From contig NZ_CCAT010000083.1 in assembly GCF_000612845.1 (NCBI RefSeq), positions 363,594 through 427,593 of the forward strand: 64,000 bases of DNA, written 5' to 3'. This stretch comes from Clostridium ihumii AP5. Lineage in GTDB: Bacteria > Bacillota > Clostridia > Clostridiales > Clostridiaceae. How positions within the stretch are numbered: position 1 is the first letter of the stretch; every line of letters starts with the position of its first letter. Under the pieces are notes generated by a model. It was not told the origin of the DNA, ran no database searches, and worked only from the letters and a program-made list of their open reading frames with translations. Made by a program: the position numbers and the translations under genes. Positions 1-9,166 of the stretch are shown here, in pieces.

Positions 1-39
1 TTTTACATTCATTCTCAATTTTCAATTAAATTAATTATA

Positions 40-97
40 ATTCTCAACTGAAAAATGAATAACTTAAAGTTCCAACTTGGATTCCTATATATAAGAA
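40..97 (+). repeat. Dispersed intergenic repeat, copy 1
   Basis: This stretch matches, in inverted orientation and with only a few mismatches, bases 63834-63890. The shared core includes ATGAATAACTTAAAG and AACTTGGATTCCTATATATA. Upstream bases 1-40 also resemble the flank of the other copy (both run into an A/T-rich stretch ending in CATTC/TTTACATTC), so the element probably extends beyond the window. It has no coding potential and lies just upstream of the patatin-like gene. Confidence 0.7.
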
Positions 98-154
98 TAG
101 AGGTTATAATTTTTGTATATAATTATTTAAAGATATATAGATGTAGGTGATAGT

Positions 155-1108
155 ATGAATATAAGTTATGATTTAGAACATTTAAATATAGGGCTTGTGC
201 TTTCTGGAGGCGGAGCTAAAGGAGCATATGAAGTTGGAGTGTTTAAGGCGTTATGGGAACTTGATTTAGTAGATAATATTAAAGTTGTTTCAGGAACTTC
301 TATAGGTAGTATTAATGCACTATTTTTAGCCATGAATGATAAAGAAATTTTAAATAGTGGATGGAGTAGTCTTTCATATTCTAGGTTTATACATAAGCAA
401 GAAAGCATAAGAATAGCTAAGGTATCGCAGCTTATAAATAGAGTTAGACATAGTGAAAATAGAATATTGGAAGAATTGAAAATTAGTGATATAGGGCTTT
501 TATCTCAAAGTGGTATAGAAAATTTTATTGATGATTTCGTGGATATTGAAACTGTAAGAAAGTCAGAAAAAGATATATATGCTTGTACATATAATATAGA
601 TAAGGAAAGACCAGAATATTTTAAGTTAGATGAATTTAGTGAGGAAGATGTTAAAAAAATTGTTTTAGCATCATGTGCAGTTCCGTATATATTTAAACCT
701 ATAACTTTTAATGGTAATAGGTATGCTGATGGGGGAATAAATGCACCACAATACTCAAAAAACAATGTGGATAATGTACCGATAACACCACTAAAAAGTT
801 ATGATTGTGATTTTATTATAGTTGTACATTTGTCTTATAAAAATCCAATAAATAAAGATGAATTTAAAGATTCCAATATTATTGAAATTTTTCCATCATC
901 AAGTTTAGAGCCTATAAATGGAATAGGTACAATTATTCTTGATCATCAAAGATTAATGAATAATATAGAACTTGGATATAGGGATGCTATGGTTATTTTA
1001 GCACCTATAATAATAAATTTAATTAAAGGGAAAGATATTTTACATTTGATAGATAAAAATGATGAGAGTAATAATTTATTGGTAAAGAAAAATAAAATTT
1101 TTGACTAA
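155..1108 (+). CDS. Patatin-like phospholipase
   Basis: This is a 317-residue serine lipid acyl hydrolase of the patatin family, expected to act on phospholipid or neutral lipid acyl esters through a Ser-Asp dyad. The glycine-rich oxyanion loop GGGAKG is at residues 18-23, the nucleophile elbow GTSIG at 47-51 (Ser49), and the DGG motif with the catalytic Asp at about 192. There is no signal peptide, so it is probably cytoplasmic, although the family includes injected toxins. The ATG follows a GTAGGTGAT ribosome site. It appears monocistronic; substrate and role are unknown. Confidence 0.9.
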   Translation: MNISYDLEHLNIGLVLSGGGAKGAYEVGVFKALWELDLVDNIKVVSGTSIGSINALFLAMNDKEILNSGWSSLSYSRFIHKQESIRIAKVSQLINRVRHSENRILEELKISDIGLLSQSGIENFIDDFVDIETVRKSEKDIYACTYNIDKERPEYFKLDEFSEEDVKKIVLASCAVPYIFKPITFNGNRYADGGINAPQYSKNNVDNVPITPLKSYDCDFIIVVHLSYKNPINKDEFKDSNIIEIFPSSSLEPINGIGTIILDHQRLMNNIELGYRDAMVILAPIIINLIKGKDILHLIDKNDESNNLLVKKNKIFD

Positions 1109-1337
1109 GTAACTAATTAAATTTATAAATATGTAATAATAGAAGAAAATACGACAATTAATGACATTATATATATATATAATTAAATAATATTTATAAA
1201 AATAAAGTTAAATTCAATTAATTGTTTTAAAGGTAAACTTATAGTAAATAATTTAAAAAATGTATAATATTATAAAAAAAATATGATATACTCCTATAGG
1301 CAATAAAAATGTATTGAGAAAATGGGAGGAATAATAA

Positions 1338-1871
1338 TTGACAGCTTTTTTTGGAATTTTACTATTTTTATTTGTATTATGTATTATAGCTATTATATGT
1401 TCAGTTACAAAGAAAAAAAAGGGCTTTAGGTTCGTTTCTTTTGTAATAATTTTAGTATGCTTTTTTGAAGTTGTAATGTTTAAAAACTTATTTATGAAGA
1501 CTTATGTTGAAGCTTTAAATTTAAACTGGAATATAAGTTTACCAAAACCTTATAAGCAAATAAATATACTAGATAGTGGGGGAAGTTTTAAAGGTAACAA
1601 GGAAAGTATCAAAAAGCTTGAATATAGTCAAGATGACATAAAAAGGATAAAGGAAGAAGCTAATTGGAATAAATCTAATGAGTACATAGTGTATGACATG
1701 AAAAAGTTTTACAATGAATCTAATAATAAATTAAAAAAGAAAGATTTAGATATAGGTAATAGTAATGATTTTTTATGTTTGCATAAATTTAAAAATAAAG
1801 AAAATGATTGGATAACAATGTTGTTGGATGAAAAAAATAGAGAAGTGTATGTGTTTGAATCAAAAGTATAA
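1338..1871 (+). CDS. Small membrane-anchored protein of unknown function
   Basis: This 177-residue product has two hydrophobic segments at about residues 2-24 and 31-50, followed by a charged, Lys/Glu/Asn-rich domain of about 125 residues. I recognise no family. The TTG start is supported by GGGAGGA about eight bases upstream. A perfect 21-bp-arm hairpin begins at its stop codon, so it is probably transcribed separately from the two-component genes that follow. The second half is probably extracytoplasmic or cytoplasmic depending on topology; the sequence does not settle this. Confidence 0.6.
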   Translation: MTAFFGILLFLFVLCIIAIICSVTKKKKGFRFVSFVIILVCFFEVVMFKNLFMKTYVEALNLNWNISLPKPYKQINILDSGGSFKGNKESIKKLEYSQDDIKRIKEEANWNKSNEYIVYDMKKFYNESNNKLKKKDLDIGNSNDFLCLHKFKNKENDWITMLLDEKNREVYVFESKV

Positions 1872-1924
1872 ATGTATACAAAAGCCTTTGAGTTTTTATA
1901 AATTCAAAGGCTTTTGTATACATT
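1871..1924. terminator. Perfect 21-bp-arm hairpin, probable bidirectional terminator
   Basis: Arms 1871-1891 and 1904-1924 are exactly complementary around a 12-nt loop. The stem contains AAAAGCCTTTG and its complement, but the U-tract after it is weak, so it could also be a processing or stabilising hairpin between the membrane protein gene and the response regulator gene. Confidence 0.65.
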
Positions 1925-1947
1925 TACAATTGAAGTGAGGGGATAAT

Positions 1948-2640
1948 TTGAAAAATAAAGTTTTAATTATAGAAGATGAGAAAAATATTGTAGATATCTT
2001 GTATTTTTCTTTTAGAAAAGAAAATTTAGATGTTAGATATGCATATAATGGCAGAGAAGGTTTGGATTTAATAGATGTGTTTAAACCAGATTTGATTATT
2101 TTAGACGTAATACTTCCAGATATGAGTGGATTTGATATATGTAAAACTGTTAATTTTAATTATAGAATTCCTATTCTAATGTTAACAGCTAGAAATGATA
2201 TTGAAGATAAAATATTAGGATTGGAATTAGGTGCAGATGACTATATAACTAAACCTTTTAATGTTAAAGAAGTAATAATTAGAGCAAAGGTTATTTTAAG
2301 AAGAATAGAAAAATTTTCTCTATATTATAATTTAGAAGATGATGAAATTATAAAGGTAAATGATGATATTATAATTTATACAAAATCTAGAGTAGTAAAG
2401 AAGCGTGGAGAAGAAATAAAATTAAAGCCACGAGAGTATGATTTATTGTTGTTATTATCAAAGAATAAAGAAAAAGTATTTTCAAGGGAGAATTTATTAG
2501 AAAGTGTATGGACTCTTGATTTTGAAGGTGATATTAGAACAGTTGATGTTCATGTCCAAAGATTAAGAAAGAAATTAGATGATAAATGTGGACAATCTAT
2601 AATTACTACAATATTTGGGGTTGGATATAAAATGAGGTGA
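1948..2640 (+). CDS. OmpR/PhoB-family response regulator
   Basis: This 230-residue regulator has an N-terminal receiver domain (residues 3-115) with acidic pocket EDE at 9-11, phospho-acceptor Asp53 and conserved Lys102 in TKPF. A C-terminal winged-helix domain (about 130-230) has the typical KPREYDLLLLL and RTVDVHVQRLRKKL segments. The TTG start follows GTGAGGGGAT. It sits four bases upstream of its partner histidine kinase, so the two are co-transcribed. Three TTGGYAA direct repeats upstream of the lipoprotein genes at 4154 are a candidate target, as this family binds direct repeats. Confidence 0.93.
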   Translation: MKNKVLIIEDEKNIVDILYFSFRKENLDVRYAYNGREGLDLIDVFKPDLIILDVILPDMSGFDICKTVNFNYRIPILMLTARNDIEDKILGLELGADDYITKPFNVKEVIIRAKVILRRIEKFSLYYNLEDDEIIKVNDDIIIYTKSRVVKKRGEEIKLKPREYDLLLLLSKNKEKVFSRENLLESVWTLDFEGDIRTVDVHVQRLRKKLDDKCGQSIITTIFGVGYKMR

Positions 2641-2644
2641 TTTT

Positions 2645-4027
2645 ATGAAGATAAAATACAAGTTTTTATGTGGATTATTAACTATAAGTATACTAATTCT
2701 TATTATGTTAAACGTATCATTTTATAAACTTATGGAAGAAAATAATAAAAAAATAGTATTAAAAGAAATGGAAAATTTATATTATTTATCTAAAGAATAC
2801 ATTAAAAATGATTTTTTATTTTCAGATGAACATTATTTTGAAGAAGATTCATCTAAACTATGTAAGGAAATAAGCAATATGAATGATTGCAAAGTTACTA
2901 TTTATGATAAAAAGAACCATGTTATAAATACATCCTATGGTGGAAATACTTTTAAAATCATAAATGATTCAGAATTTAAAAGTAAAAAAATGAAACAAAT
3001 AGACTTAGCAAAAGAAGATAAAAGTTCATTTAAAATAAATAAAATACAAGGAGATACTGTTGCAACAGTGGCCTTTCCTATATATAAAAATGAAAATATA
3101 TTATGTGTAATTACATTTGATAAATATTATACTCATATATATAAATCATCAGAAAAAATATTTAAGTCTCTAAAATTAATAATAATTTTAGGATTTATAG
3201 TATTAGATACATTCACATATATATTATCCATATCTATAACAAAACCAATAATTAAGTTAAATAAAGTAGCTAAAGAAATTGCTAATGGAAATTATAATGA
3301 AAACATAGAAATTAAATCAAAAGATGAAATTGGAGAATTATCAAATCAGATTTCAATTATGAAAAATAAAATTAGTAATCAAATTGAACATATAAATGAA
3401 ATTGCAAAATACAGAAAAAACTTTTTTGACAATGTTACACATGAATTAAAAACTCCATTGACCATAATAAAAGGATATTCAGAAATTTTAATTAATGAAG
3501 AAGTTGATAATGACTTTAATAAAATTTCATTAAATCATATAAAGGATGAAAGTGAAAGATTACATAATATGGTTATAGAACTTTTAGAAGTATCTAAAGA
3601 GGATATATTAAATGAGAGTAAATTGGATATGAAGAAAGTGAATATATCGAATTTAATCGAAGATATTTGTTATCATATGAGTTTTAAAGCCAATAAATAT
3701 AATATGGATATAAATGAGGAGCTAGAAGATGATATTTTCATCTGGGGAGATGAAAATAAATTAAAGCAAGTATTTATAAATATTTTAGACAATGCTATAA
3801 AATATGGAAAAGAGAATGAGGTTATATATATAAATGAAAGTGTTAAAGAAAATAAAGTAAATATAAATGTAATAAATAAAACAACGGATTATAAAGAAAA
3901 AGAAAAAGGAAGTTTAGGTATAGGGCTTAATTTAAGCAAAGTTATAACAAAGCTTCATTATGGAAATTTAGATTTTTATAATGAAAATGGAGTAAATAAA
4001 GTTAATATTGAGTTTCCGTGTATATGA
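2645..4027 (+). CDS. Membrane sensor histidine kinase
   Basis: This 460-residue kinase has two transmembrane segments (about 8-27 and 177-197) flanking an extracytoplasmic sensor region of about 150 residues. A HAMP linker (about 195-250) follows, then a HisKA domain with phospho-acceptor His266 in THELKTPL, and a HATPase domain with N box (NILDNAIKYG) and G box (GSLGIGLNL). The HATPase region is on the short side, with a compressed segment between N and G boxes. It pairs with the response regulator ending four bases upstream. The signal is unknown. Confidence 0.92.
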   Translation: MKIKYKFLCGLLTISILILIMLNVSFYKLMEENNKKIVLKEMENLYYLSKEYIKNDFLFSDEHYFEEDSSKLCKEISNMNDCKVTIYDKKNHVINTSYGGNTFKIINDSEFKSKKMKQIDLAKEDKSSFKINKIQGDTVATVAFPIYKNENILCVITFDKYYTHIYKSSEKIFKSLKLIIILGFIVLDTFTYILSISITKPIIKLNKVAKEIANGNYNENIEIKSKDEIGELSNQISIMKNKISNQIEHINEIAKYRKNFFDNVTHELKTPLTIIKGYSEILINEEVDNDFNKISLNHIKDESERLHNMVIELLEVSKEDILNESKLDMKKVNISNLIEDICYHMSFKANKYNMDINEELEDDIFIWGDENKLKQVFINILDNAIKYGKENEVIYINESVKENKVNINVINKTTDYKEKEKGSLGIGLNLSKVITKLHYGNLDFYNENGVNKVNIEFPCI

Positions 4028-4056
4028 AAATAACAGGTACTAGAAATAATTTAAAT

Positions 4057-4101
4057 TTGGCAATAACTTGGCAATATATATATTAAAATTGGTAACAACT
4101 T
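4057..4101 (+). promoter_or_regulatory. Three direct repeats, candidate OmpR-type operator
   Basis: TTGGCAATAACTT starts at 4057, TTGGCAATATA at 4068 and TTGGTAACAACTT at 4089. The spacings of 11 and 21 bp place all three on one helix face. The site lies in the gap between the kinase gene and the first lipoprotein gene. Binding by the neighbouring OmpR-type regulator is inference. Confidence 0.5.
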
Positions 4102-4153
4102 AAAACTAATATAGTAAGTAATAATAAAAGTATTTTAAATTTGAGGTGATGAG

Positions 4154-5512
4154 TTGGGGAGAAAAATTTCAAAATATTTATTGATGATTATTACTATAAG
4201 CATAATGATAAATTTTTGTGGTTGTGAAAGTGGAAAGGAGGAAGATAAAAATAAAAGTAAAGATGATATTGTAGTATTAGAAAACAATCCATCCAAAGCT
4301 ATTGATGATCACTTAACATTTAAAATAAATAAAAGTGTAGAAAGAAATGAAAGTGAAAAAGATATAGTTCCTTTTAAAAGTAGATATAAAGTAAGGTTAA
4401 ATAAAGACAATGTAGTAGAAGTTAAAGATAATGAAACAAAAAATAAAAAGTACAGTATTGAAAAAATACAAATGAAAGATAAATATATTAAAAATAAATT
4501 TTGTACTAATAATGGTAGTGATATATTTTTTTTAGGTTATGATGAAGATAAGAATATGGGAATAATGAAAACAAATTTAAGTGGGAAAATATTAAAAGTA
4601 ATAGAACTGAATAGTAAAGATAAGATAAATAATTTTTATTTGTTACAAAATGAAAGTATTGTTTTTAGTGGTATTTATAATAGAGAAAGTGGAGTTTTTT
4701 ATTATAATAACCAAAATAAAGAAATAAGTAAAATGTTAAATGGAAAAAACATTGTTTTTACAGTTTCACCGGACGAAAGAAAGATAGTGTATAGCATATT
4801 AAAGTCAAAAAATAAATTAAATTTATATGGTGCAAAATTTAATGAAAATAAGTTATTAAAAAACGATTTGATTTATGAAAATGTTTCTAGAAAGTCACTA
4901 AATCTTAATGCTTCAAAATGGAATAGTAATTCTAAGATACTTTTAATAAAAAAGGATAAAAGTGATAAAGAAAACTATACTATTTCATTTGATGAAGGAA
5001 CTGAAGAGATAGAAATGATGATAAAAAAATTTATAACCTTTTATTACACTGTAGATGAAGAGGTTTATAAAAAATATGATAAGGTCATGAATGATATATC
5101 TATGAAAACGGAAAATGCATTTCAAAATATGGAAACAGAACTTGAAAATGATGTAAAGGTGTATAAAGATGATAAAGGTTGTATGATTGTATACAATGGC
5201 AAGGAAATAGAAGATTTAGTTGAGAGTATAAACCCATATGTAAATAAAGAGTTTAAAACAAATATTCTTAGATGGTATCCTTATAATAGTTGGAATGATG
5301 GATTTAAATTTAAATATTGTTATGAACCTAGCAATATAGAAGTTACAAATATAGCTTTAAAGGATGACTATATAGAATGTAATTGTAAATTTCAAATTGT
5401 TAAAAAAGTAAGCAATGATGAAGAAACTACTGAAAAAGAAATGAAGATTGGAATAGAATATGATGTTGATAGATGGGTAATAAATGAGCGTACAGAATTA
5501 GGGGATCAATAA
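4154..5512 (+). CDS. Lipoprotein with beta-propeller-like segment, paralogue 1
   Basis: This 452-residue product starts with a hydrophobic signal segment ending in a lipobox-like FCGC, giving lipidated Cys24. A Lys/Glu/Asp-rich linker is followed by a body with repeated SPDERKIVYS-type segments and LYGAK strands that resemble WD40/TolB-like propeller blades. A C-terminal domain ends in YDVDRWVINE. It is homologous along its length to the next gene, so the pair is a tandem duplication. The TTG start follows GAGGTGATGAG. It probably sits on the outer face of the membrane and is possibly controlled by the adjacent two-component system. Function is unknown. Confidence 0.7.
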   Translation: MGRKISKYLLMIITISIMINFCGCESGKEEDKNKSKDDIVVLENNPSKAIDDHLTFKINKSVERNESEKDIVPFKSRYKVRLNKDNVVEVKDNETKNKKYSIEKIQMKDKYIKNKFCTNNGSDIFFLGYDEDKNMGIMKTNLSGKILKVIELNSKDKINNFYLLQNESIVFSGIYNRESGVFYYNNQNKEISKMLNGKNIVFTVSPDERKIVYSILKSKNKLNLYGAKFNENKLLKNDLIYENVSRKSLNLNASKWNSNSKILLIKKDKSDKENYTISFDEGTEEIEMMIKKFITFYYTVDEEVYKKYDKVMNDISMKTENAFQNMETELENDVKVYKDDKGCMIVYNGKEIEDLVESINPYVNKEFKTNILRWYPYNSWNDGFKFKYCYEPSNIEVTNIALKDDYIECNCKFQIVKKVSNDEETTEKEMKIGIEYDVDRWVINERTELGDQ

Positions 5513-5549
5513 TAATGAGAAGTGCTTCTAAATTTAAGGGGATGATTAT

Positions 5550-6839
5550 ATGAAGAAAAATTTAAAAGTAATATTAATAATTATGGCGGCAATTATGACA
5601 ATTACTTTTTATGGTTGTGAAAATAAAAAAGGTAAAGAAAAAAATAATAAAAAGGATATTGTTATTTTAGAAGAAAATATAAGAGAAAAAGATGAAAAAG
5701 AAGATGATTTACAATTTATTATACAAAAAAGTGTAAAAGGTAGTAAAGATATACCAGCATTTAAGTCAAAGTATGAAATTGGTATGATTATAGAAGATGA
5801 TACTAAAATAATAAAAGTTAAAGATACTGAAAAAGATACAACGGAAGAAATAAAGTTTATGAAAGGTGACTCAAGTGAAGAAGAAAAACTTAGAACTAAT
5901 GATGGTAAAAATATATTTTTTTTAGGTTACAATAAACTTAGAAATAGAGCAATAATGCGTGTAAATTTAAGCGGAAAGGCAGAGACGATACTAGAGCTAG
6001 ACGGCAAAAAAGATAGAATATCAGATTTTAATATATTAAAAAGTGAAAAAATTATTTTTTCAGGAACTTTTAATAGTGAAAAAGGATTATTTTATTTTAA
6101 TAGAACAAAAAACGAGATAAAAACTATTTTAAAAGGTAGGGATGTTGCATACACAATTTCTCCAGATGAAAGAAAAATTATATATATAGCTTTGTCATCT
6201 GAAAATAAGTTTAATTTATATGCAGGAAAATTAGAGGAAGATAAAATTACAAGTAATGAATTACTTTATGAAAATGTGCCACAAAATATATTGAATTGGA
6301 ATAATGTGTTATGGGAAGAAAATTCAAAAGCTGCATTAGTTGTAAAATTAAAAGAAGATAAAGAAGTGAAAGAATACTATGAAATCAAATTTGATGAGGG
6401 AATAGATGAAATAGAGAATGTTGTAACTAAGTTTATAACTGGATTTTATACAGTGAATAAAGAGGTATATGAAAAAGATAATAAGATTATTAATAAAGTA
6501 TTTGAAGATACTTACACAGAAAATGATTTCTATGAAAATTGTGCTCCAATAGTTCCATATGTTAGTGATAAATTAAAATCAATTATAATTAATGATAGAC
6601 TATATCCATATAAGGAGAGTTTGGAAGAGTATAAAAGGAAAAATGTTTATTATGAAGTAGAAGATATAGGGATTTCTGATATTACAACTAAAGATGAATA
6701 TATTACATGTGAATGTAAATTTAAATTAATTAAAATAGTAGATGAGAGTAAAGAAGTTGAAGAAAAAGAAAAAACTATATGTTTGGAGTGGGATATTGAT
6801 AGATGGGTAGTAAATGAACTTACTGGCGTATATGATTAA
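5550..6839 (+). CDS. Lipoprotein with beta-propeller-like segment, paralogue 2
   Basis: This 429-residue paralogue of the preceding gene has signal peptide residues 1-22 and lipobox FYGC, giving Cys23. It shares IFFLGYN, VNLSGK, SPDERKIIYIA, FNLYAGKL and the C-terminal WDIDRWVVNE block with its neighbour, but it is shorter between the propeller-like part and the C-terminal domain. The ATG is preceded by AAGGGGATG. Only 37 bases separate the two genes, so they form one operon. A bidirectional terminator follows. Function is unknown. Confidence 0.7.
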   Translation: MKKNLKVILIIMAAIMTITFYGCENKKGKEKNNKKDIVILEENIREKDEKEDDLQFIIQKSVKGSKDIPAFKSKYEIGMIIEDDTKIIKVKDTEKDTTEEIKFMKGDSSEEEKLRTNDGKNIFFLGYNKLRNRAIMRVNLSGKAETILELDGKKDRISDFNILKSEKIIFSGTFNSEKGLFYFNRTKNEIKTILKGRDVAYTISPDERKIIYIALSSENKFNLYAGKLEEDKITSNELLYENVPQNILNWNNVLWEENSKAALVVKLKEDKEVKEYYEIKFDEGIDEIENVVTKFITGFYTVNKEVYEKDNKIINKVFEDTYTENDFYENCAPIVPYVSDKLKSIIINDRLYPYKESLEEYKRKNVYYEVEDIGISDITTKDEYITCECKFKLIKIVDESKEVEEKEKTICLEWDIDRWVVNELTGVYD

Positions 6840-6844
6840 TTATA

Positions 6845-6896
6845 AAGAAAAGAGTTTGAGAAAAGCCACATGACAAATTCCAAACTCTTTTTTCTT
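6845..6896. terminator. Bidirectional intrinsic terminator between convergent genes
   Basis: AAAAGAGTTTG at 6848 pairs with CAAACTCTTTT at 6881. T-tracts follow on the plus side (TTTTTTC) and the minus side (TTTTCTTT), serving the lipoprotein operon and the PTS-like gene. Confidence 0.85.
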
Positions 6897-6901
6897 AATT
6901 T

Positions 6902-7930
6902 TTAGGCAATTTCACTATCTATTTTAGATGTGCAAGAAGTATTTCTTTTATTCTTAAATACAATTCCACCTAAAATACCAGCGACTGTACCGCCTAATAT
7001 AGCGAAAATTAATGCAAATATAACGTTTCTAGGAGTATTAAATGCAAAAGGTGCAAGAAGTCCAGGGATTGGTGAAGCAGTTCCCGGTGCATTGTTTATA
7101 ATTTTGAAGAATGCAGCTGAAAGGCCAGCAAGTCCGCCACCTATAAAGTTAGAACAATATATAGGAATTGCATTTTTAGTTATTATATGTGCTTGAGTTA
7201 GAGGTTCTAGCATAACAGCTATTACATTACTCTTATTACCTAACTTAAGTTTGTGAAAAATTATTCCATTTGTAAATGATCCACCTACACAAGCTATAGA
7301 TGCTATACCCATTGCTAATCCTTTAAGTCCTAACATTGCAGTAAGGGCCATTGAACTTAATGGGGATGTACAAATCATTTTCATTATACCACCTAATAAG
7401 AATCCCATAATTAGAGGAGATTGTTCAGCAGCAACAGTTATCATGTTACCTATATTTACAAGTGTAGCATTTACTATAGGATCTACAGCAAAAGCTAATA
7501 ATCTAGCAAGTGGAGCAATAAGTAGAGCTCCTATTATTATATTTAAACCTTCAGGGAGTTTTTTTTCAAGAAGAGGAGATATAAGTCCTACAACATAACC
7601 AGCTATAAATCCTGGTAATATACCAAAGCCACCTACAGCAACTCCGGCTGCAACTGAAAATACAGGGTTAGATCCCATACTTAGAGAAACTAGTATAACA
7701 GCAGCAACGCCACCAAGACTTCCAGATGTTGAACCTACAGTACTTAAAAAACTTATGTTTAATAAATCACCTGTGATATACTTGTGAATTGCTTCTACTA
7801 AAAATGTAGCTACAGCAGCGTTTGCAAGACCAGACATAGCCTTACCACCTTTAGGCATCTTAGTACTAAATAACGAAAAAAGGGTGAGTGTTAGTAATAG
7901 TAATCCTATTCCTTGTAATATTGTTAACAT
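6902..7930 (-). CDS. PTS EIIC-like membrane transporter (PF13303-type)
   Basis: This 342-residue protein is highly hydrophobic with about eight to ten membrane segments and many small-residue runs (GGVAAVILVSLSMG, GGFGILPGFIAGYVVG). It matches what I know of stand-alone PTS_EIIC_2 proteins, which lack EIIA/EIIB partners. No EIIA or EIIB gene is nearby, so it may transport without PTS phosphorylation. The start at 7930 is chosen because GGAGGG lies seven bases upstream; an in-frame ATG 16 codons earlier has no such site. The substrate is unknown. Confidence 0.75.
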   Translation of the reverse strand: MLTILQGIGLLLLTLTLFSLFSTKMPKGGKAMSGLANAAVATFLVEAIHKYITGDLLNISFLSTVGSTSGSLGGVAAVILVSLSMGSNPVFSVAAGVAVGGFGILPGFIAGYVVGLISPLLEKKLPEGLNIIIGALLIAPLARLLAFAVDPIVNATLVNIGNMITVAAEQSPLIMGFLLGGIMKMICTSPLSSMALTAMLGLKGLAMGIASIACVGGSFTNGIIFHKLKLGNKSNVIAVMLEPLTQAHIITKNAIPIYCSNFIGGGLAGLSAAFFKIINNAPGTASPIPGLLAPFAFNTPRNVIFALIFAILGGTVAGILGGIVFKNKRNTSCTSKIDSEIA

Positions 7931-8247
7931 AAAATCCCTCCTATATAAATACGTAAATCCATTAATCAATAAATTCAATAGATAAAAGTTTATTTATTTA
8001 TCATTATAATAGTTGATTACAAAAAAACTCAGAAAAATACAAAAAGTAAAAATAAAAAAATCAAAATAAAGAAAATTCAATAAAATGTTAACATATATTA
8101 ATAAAAATCAAAGAAAGAAAACACTTTACTTCATTAAATTGGAATGTGATATCTATTGGGTTTATGAAAAGGTTTTAAGTGATATTAAATATTTTCTAGA
8201 AATTATTATCTAGATTATAAATAAAGAATAAAAAGAATAAAGAAAAA
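7931..8247. other. Intergenic region, minus-strand promoter only
   Basis: This AT-rich gap lies upstream of the PTS-like gene. On the minus strand a good TATAAT (plus-strand ATTATA, 8003-8008) is about 70 bases before the start codon; the -35 is weak. I see no ORF or structured RNA in the rest. Confidence 0.5.
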
Positions 8248-8289
8248 ACATGAAATATAACTTGCAAAAAAATAAGTTGTATTTCATGT
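8248..8289 (-). terminator. Intrinsic terminator of the GlnK/GlnL-like operon
   Basis: On the minus strand, ACATGAAATACAACTT pairs with AAGTTATATTTCATGT around an A/T-rich loop, followed by TTTTTTC. It lies just past the stop codon of the response regulator gene. Confidence 0.8.
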
Positions 8290-8312
8290 CTAATTAATTT
8301 AAATATTAAAAT

Positions 8313-9161
8313 TTAATTTTGGCTATAAAAGATAAGTGCATTAATAAATTTTTTTATGTTTATTTTTCCGTGGGAACTACTAATACCTCTAATATAATCC
8401 ATTTCTTTTTTTACTTGTTCAAAATTATAAAGAGTGTTGGAATATTCGTTGAAAATTTCATTCATATAATCTTCTATACCTATATTAGCTAAATTTATCA
8501 TGCCTACACTCGCAGCTCGTCGTATTCTTTGTTCCATAGTCTTAGGATTATCGGTAAATTTATTGCATAACTCACTTAAAGTATAATCATAAACAGTTTC
8601 ATAAGAATCAATTAGATATTCTACAAGAGTTAGTATATCCTTACTACCTAGTTCACCCATTATGCCTAATCTCTGAAGTACAGTTTTTAGCTTTATAATA
8701 TGTTTAGATTCTTTTGGTGTATTATTATCTATAGATATATTATCTGTTGGAGATATTTCGCTTAATAATAAGTTTTGCATTTTATTAAGTGTTCTATTCA
8801 TAGCTATATTTTTAGATACGTTTTTAATAATTTTCTCTACTTCTATAGCATTTACTGGTTTTTGAATGAAAAATTCTACTCCGTTTTCATAAGCCTTTGA
8901 TATCATATCTTTAGCATTTACTTGTGATAACATAATAAAATTAGTATTTATGTTTTTACATTCTTGTACTACAGAAATACCATCCATAAGCGGCATCAAT
9001 AAATCTAAAATAACAATATCAGGAAGAAGGTTTTTAATATCTTCTATTCCATCTAATCCATTTGTAGAATAGCCTATAACTTCACCAAGTTCTCTATCTT
9101 CTATAATTATTTTCAATATATTTATTATATTTATATCATCATCTATTAGAAAAAATTTCAT
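8313..9161 (-). CDS. GlnL-like response regulator (receiver + YcbB domain)
   Basis: This 282-residue protein has a receiver domain (1-120) with acidic residues DDD at 7-9, Asp53 in ILDLLMP and the conserved lysine in QKPV. The C-terminal half (about 150-282) resembles the YcbB/GlnL DNA-binding domain (KLKTVLQRLGIMGELGSKD, PKTMEQRIRRAASVGM). In Bacillus subtilis GlnL with its kinase GlnK controls glutamine use. Here it lies five bases downstream of a six-TM kinase, consistent with that pairing. Whether glutamine is the signal is not shown; there is no glutaminase or glutamine transporter next door. Confidence 0.8.
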   Translation of the reverse strand: MKFFLIDDDINIINILKIIIEDRELGEVIGYSTNGLDGIEDIKNLLPDIVILDLLMPLMDGISVVQECKNINTNFIMLSQVNAKDMISKAYENGVEFFIQKPVNAIEVEKIIKNVSKNIAMNRTLNKMQNLLLSEISPTDNISIDNNTPKESKHIIKLKTVLQRLGIMGELGSKDILTLVEYLIDSYETVYDYTLSELCNKFTDNPKTMEQRIRRAASVGMINLANIGIEDYMNEIFNEYSNTLYNFEQVKKEMDYIRGISSSHGKINIKKFINALIFYSQN

Positions 9162-9166
9162 AAACT

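Noticed and set aside
4057..4075. A GG-N10-GC pair that could be read as a sigma-54 promoter before the lipoprotein genes
   Set aside because: The base before GC is G rather than T and the sequence is better explained as direct repeats of TTGGCAATAAC; no sigma-54 activator is adjacent.
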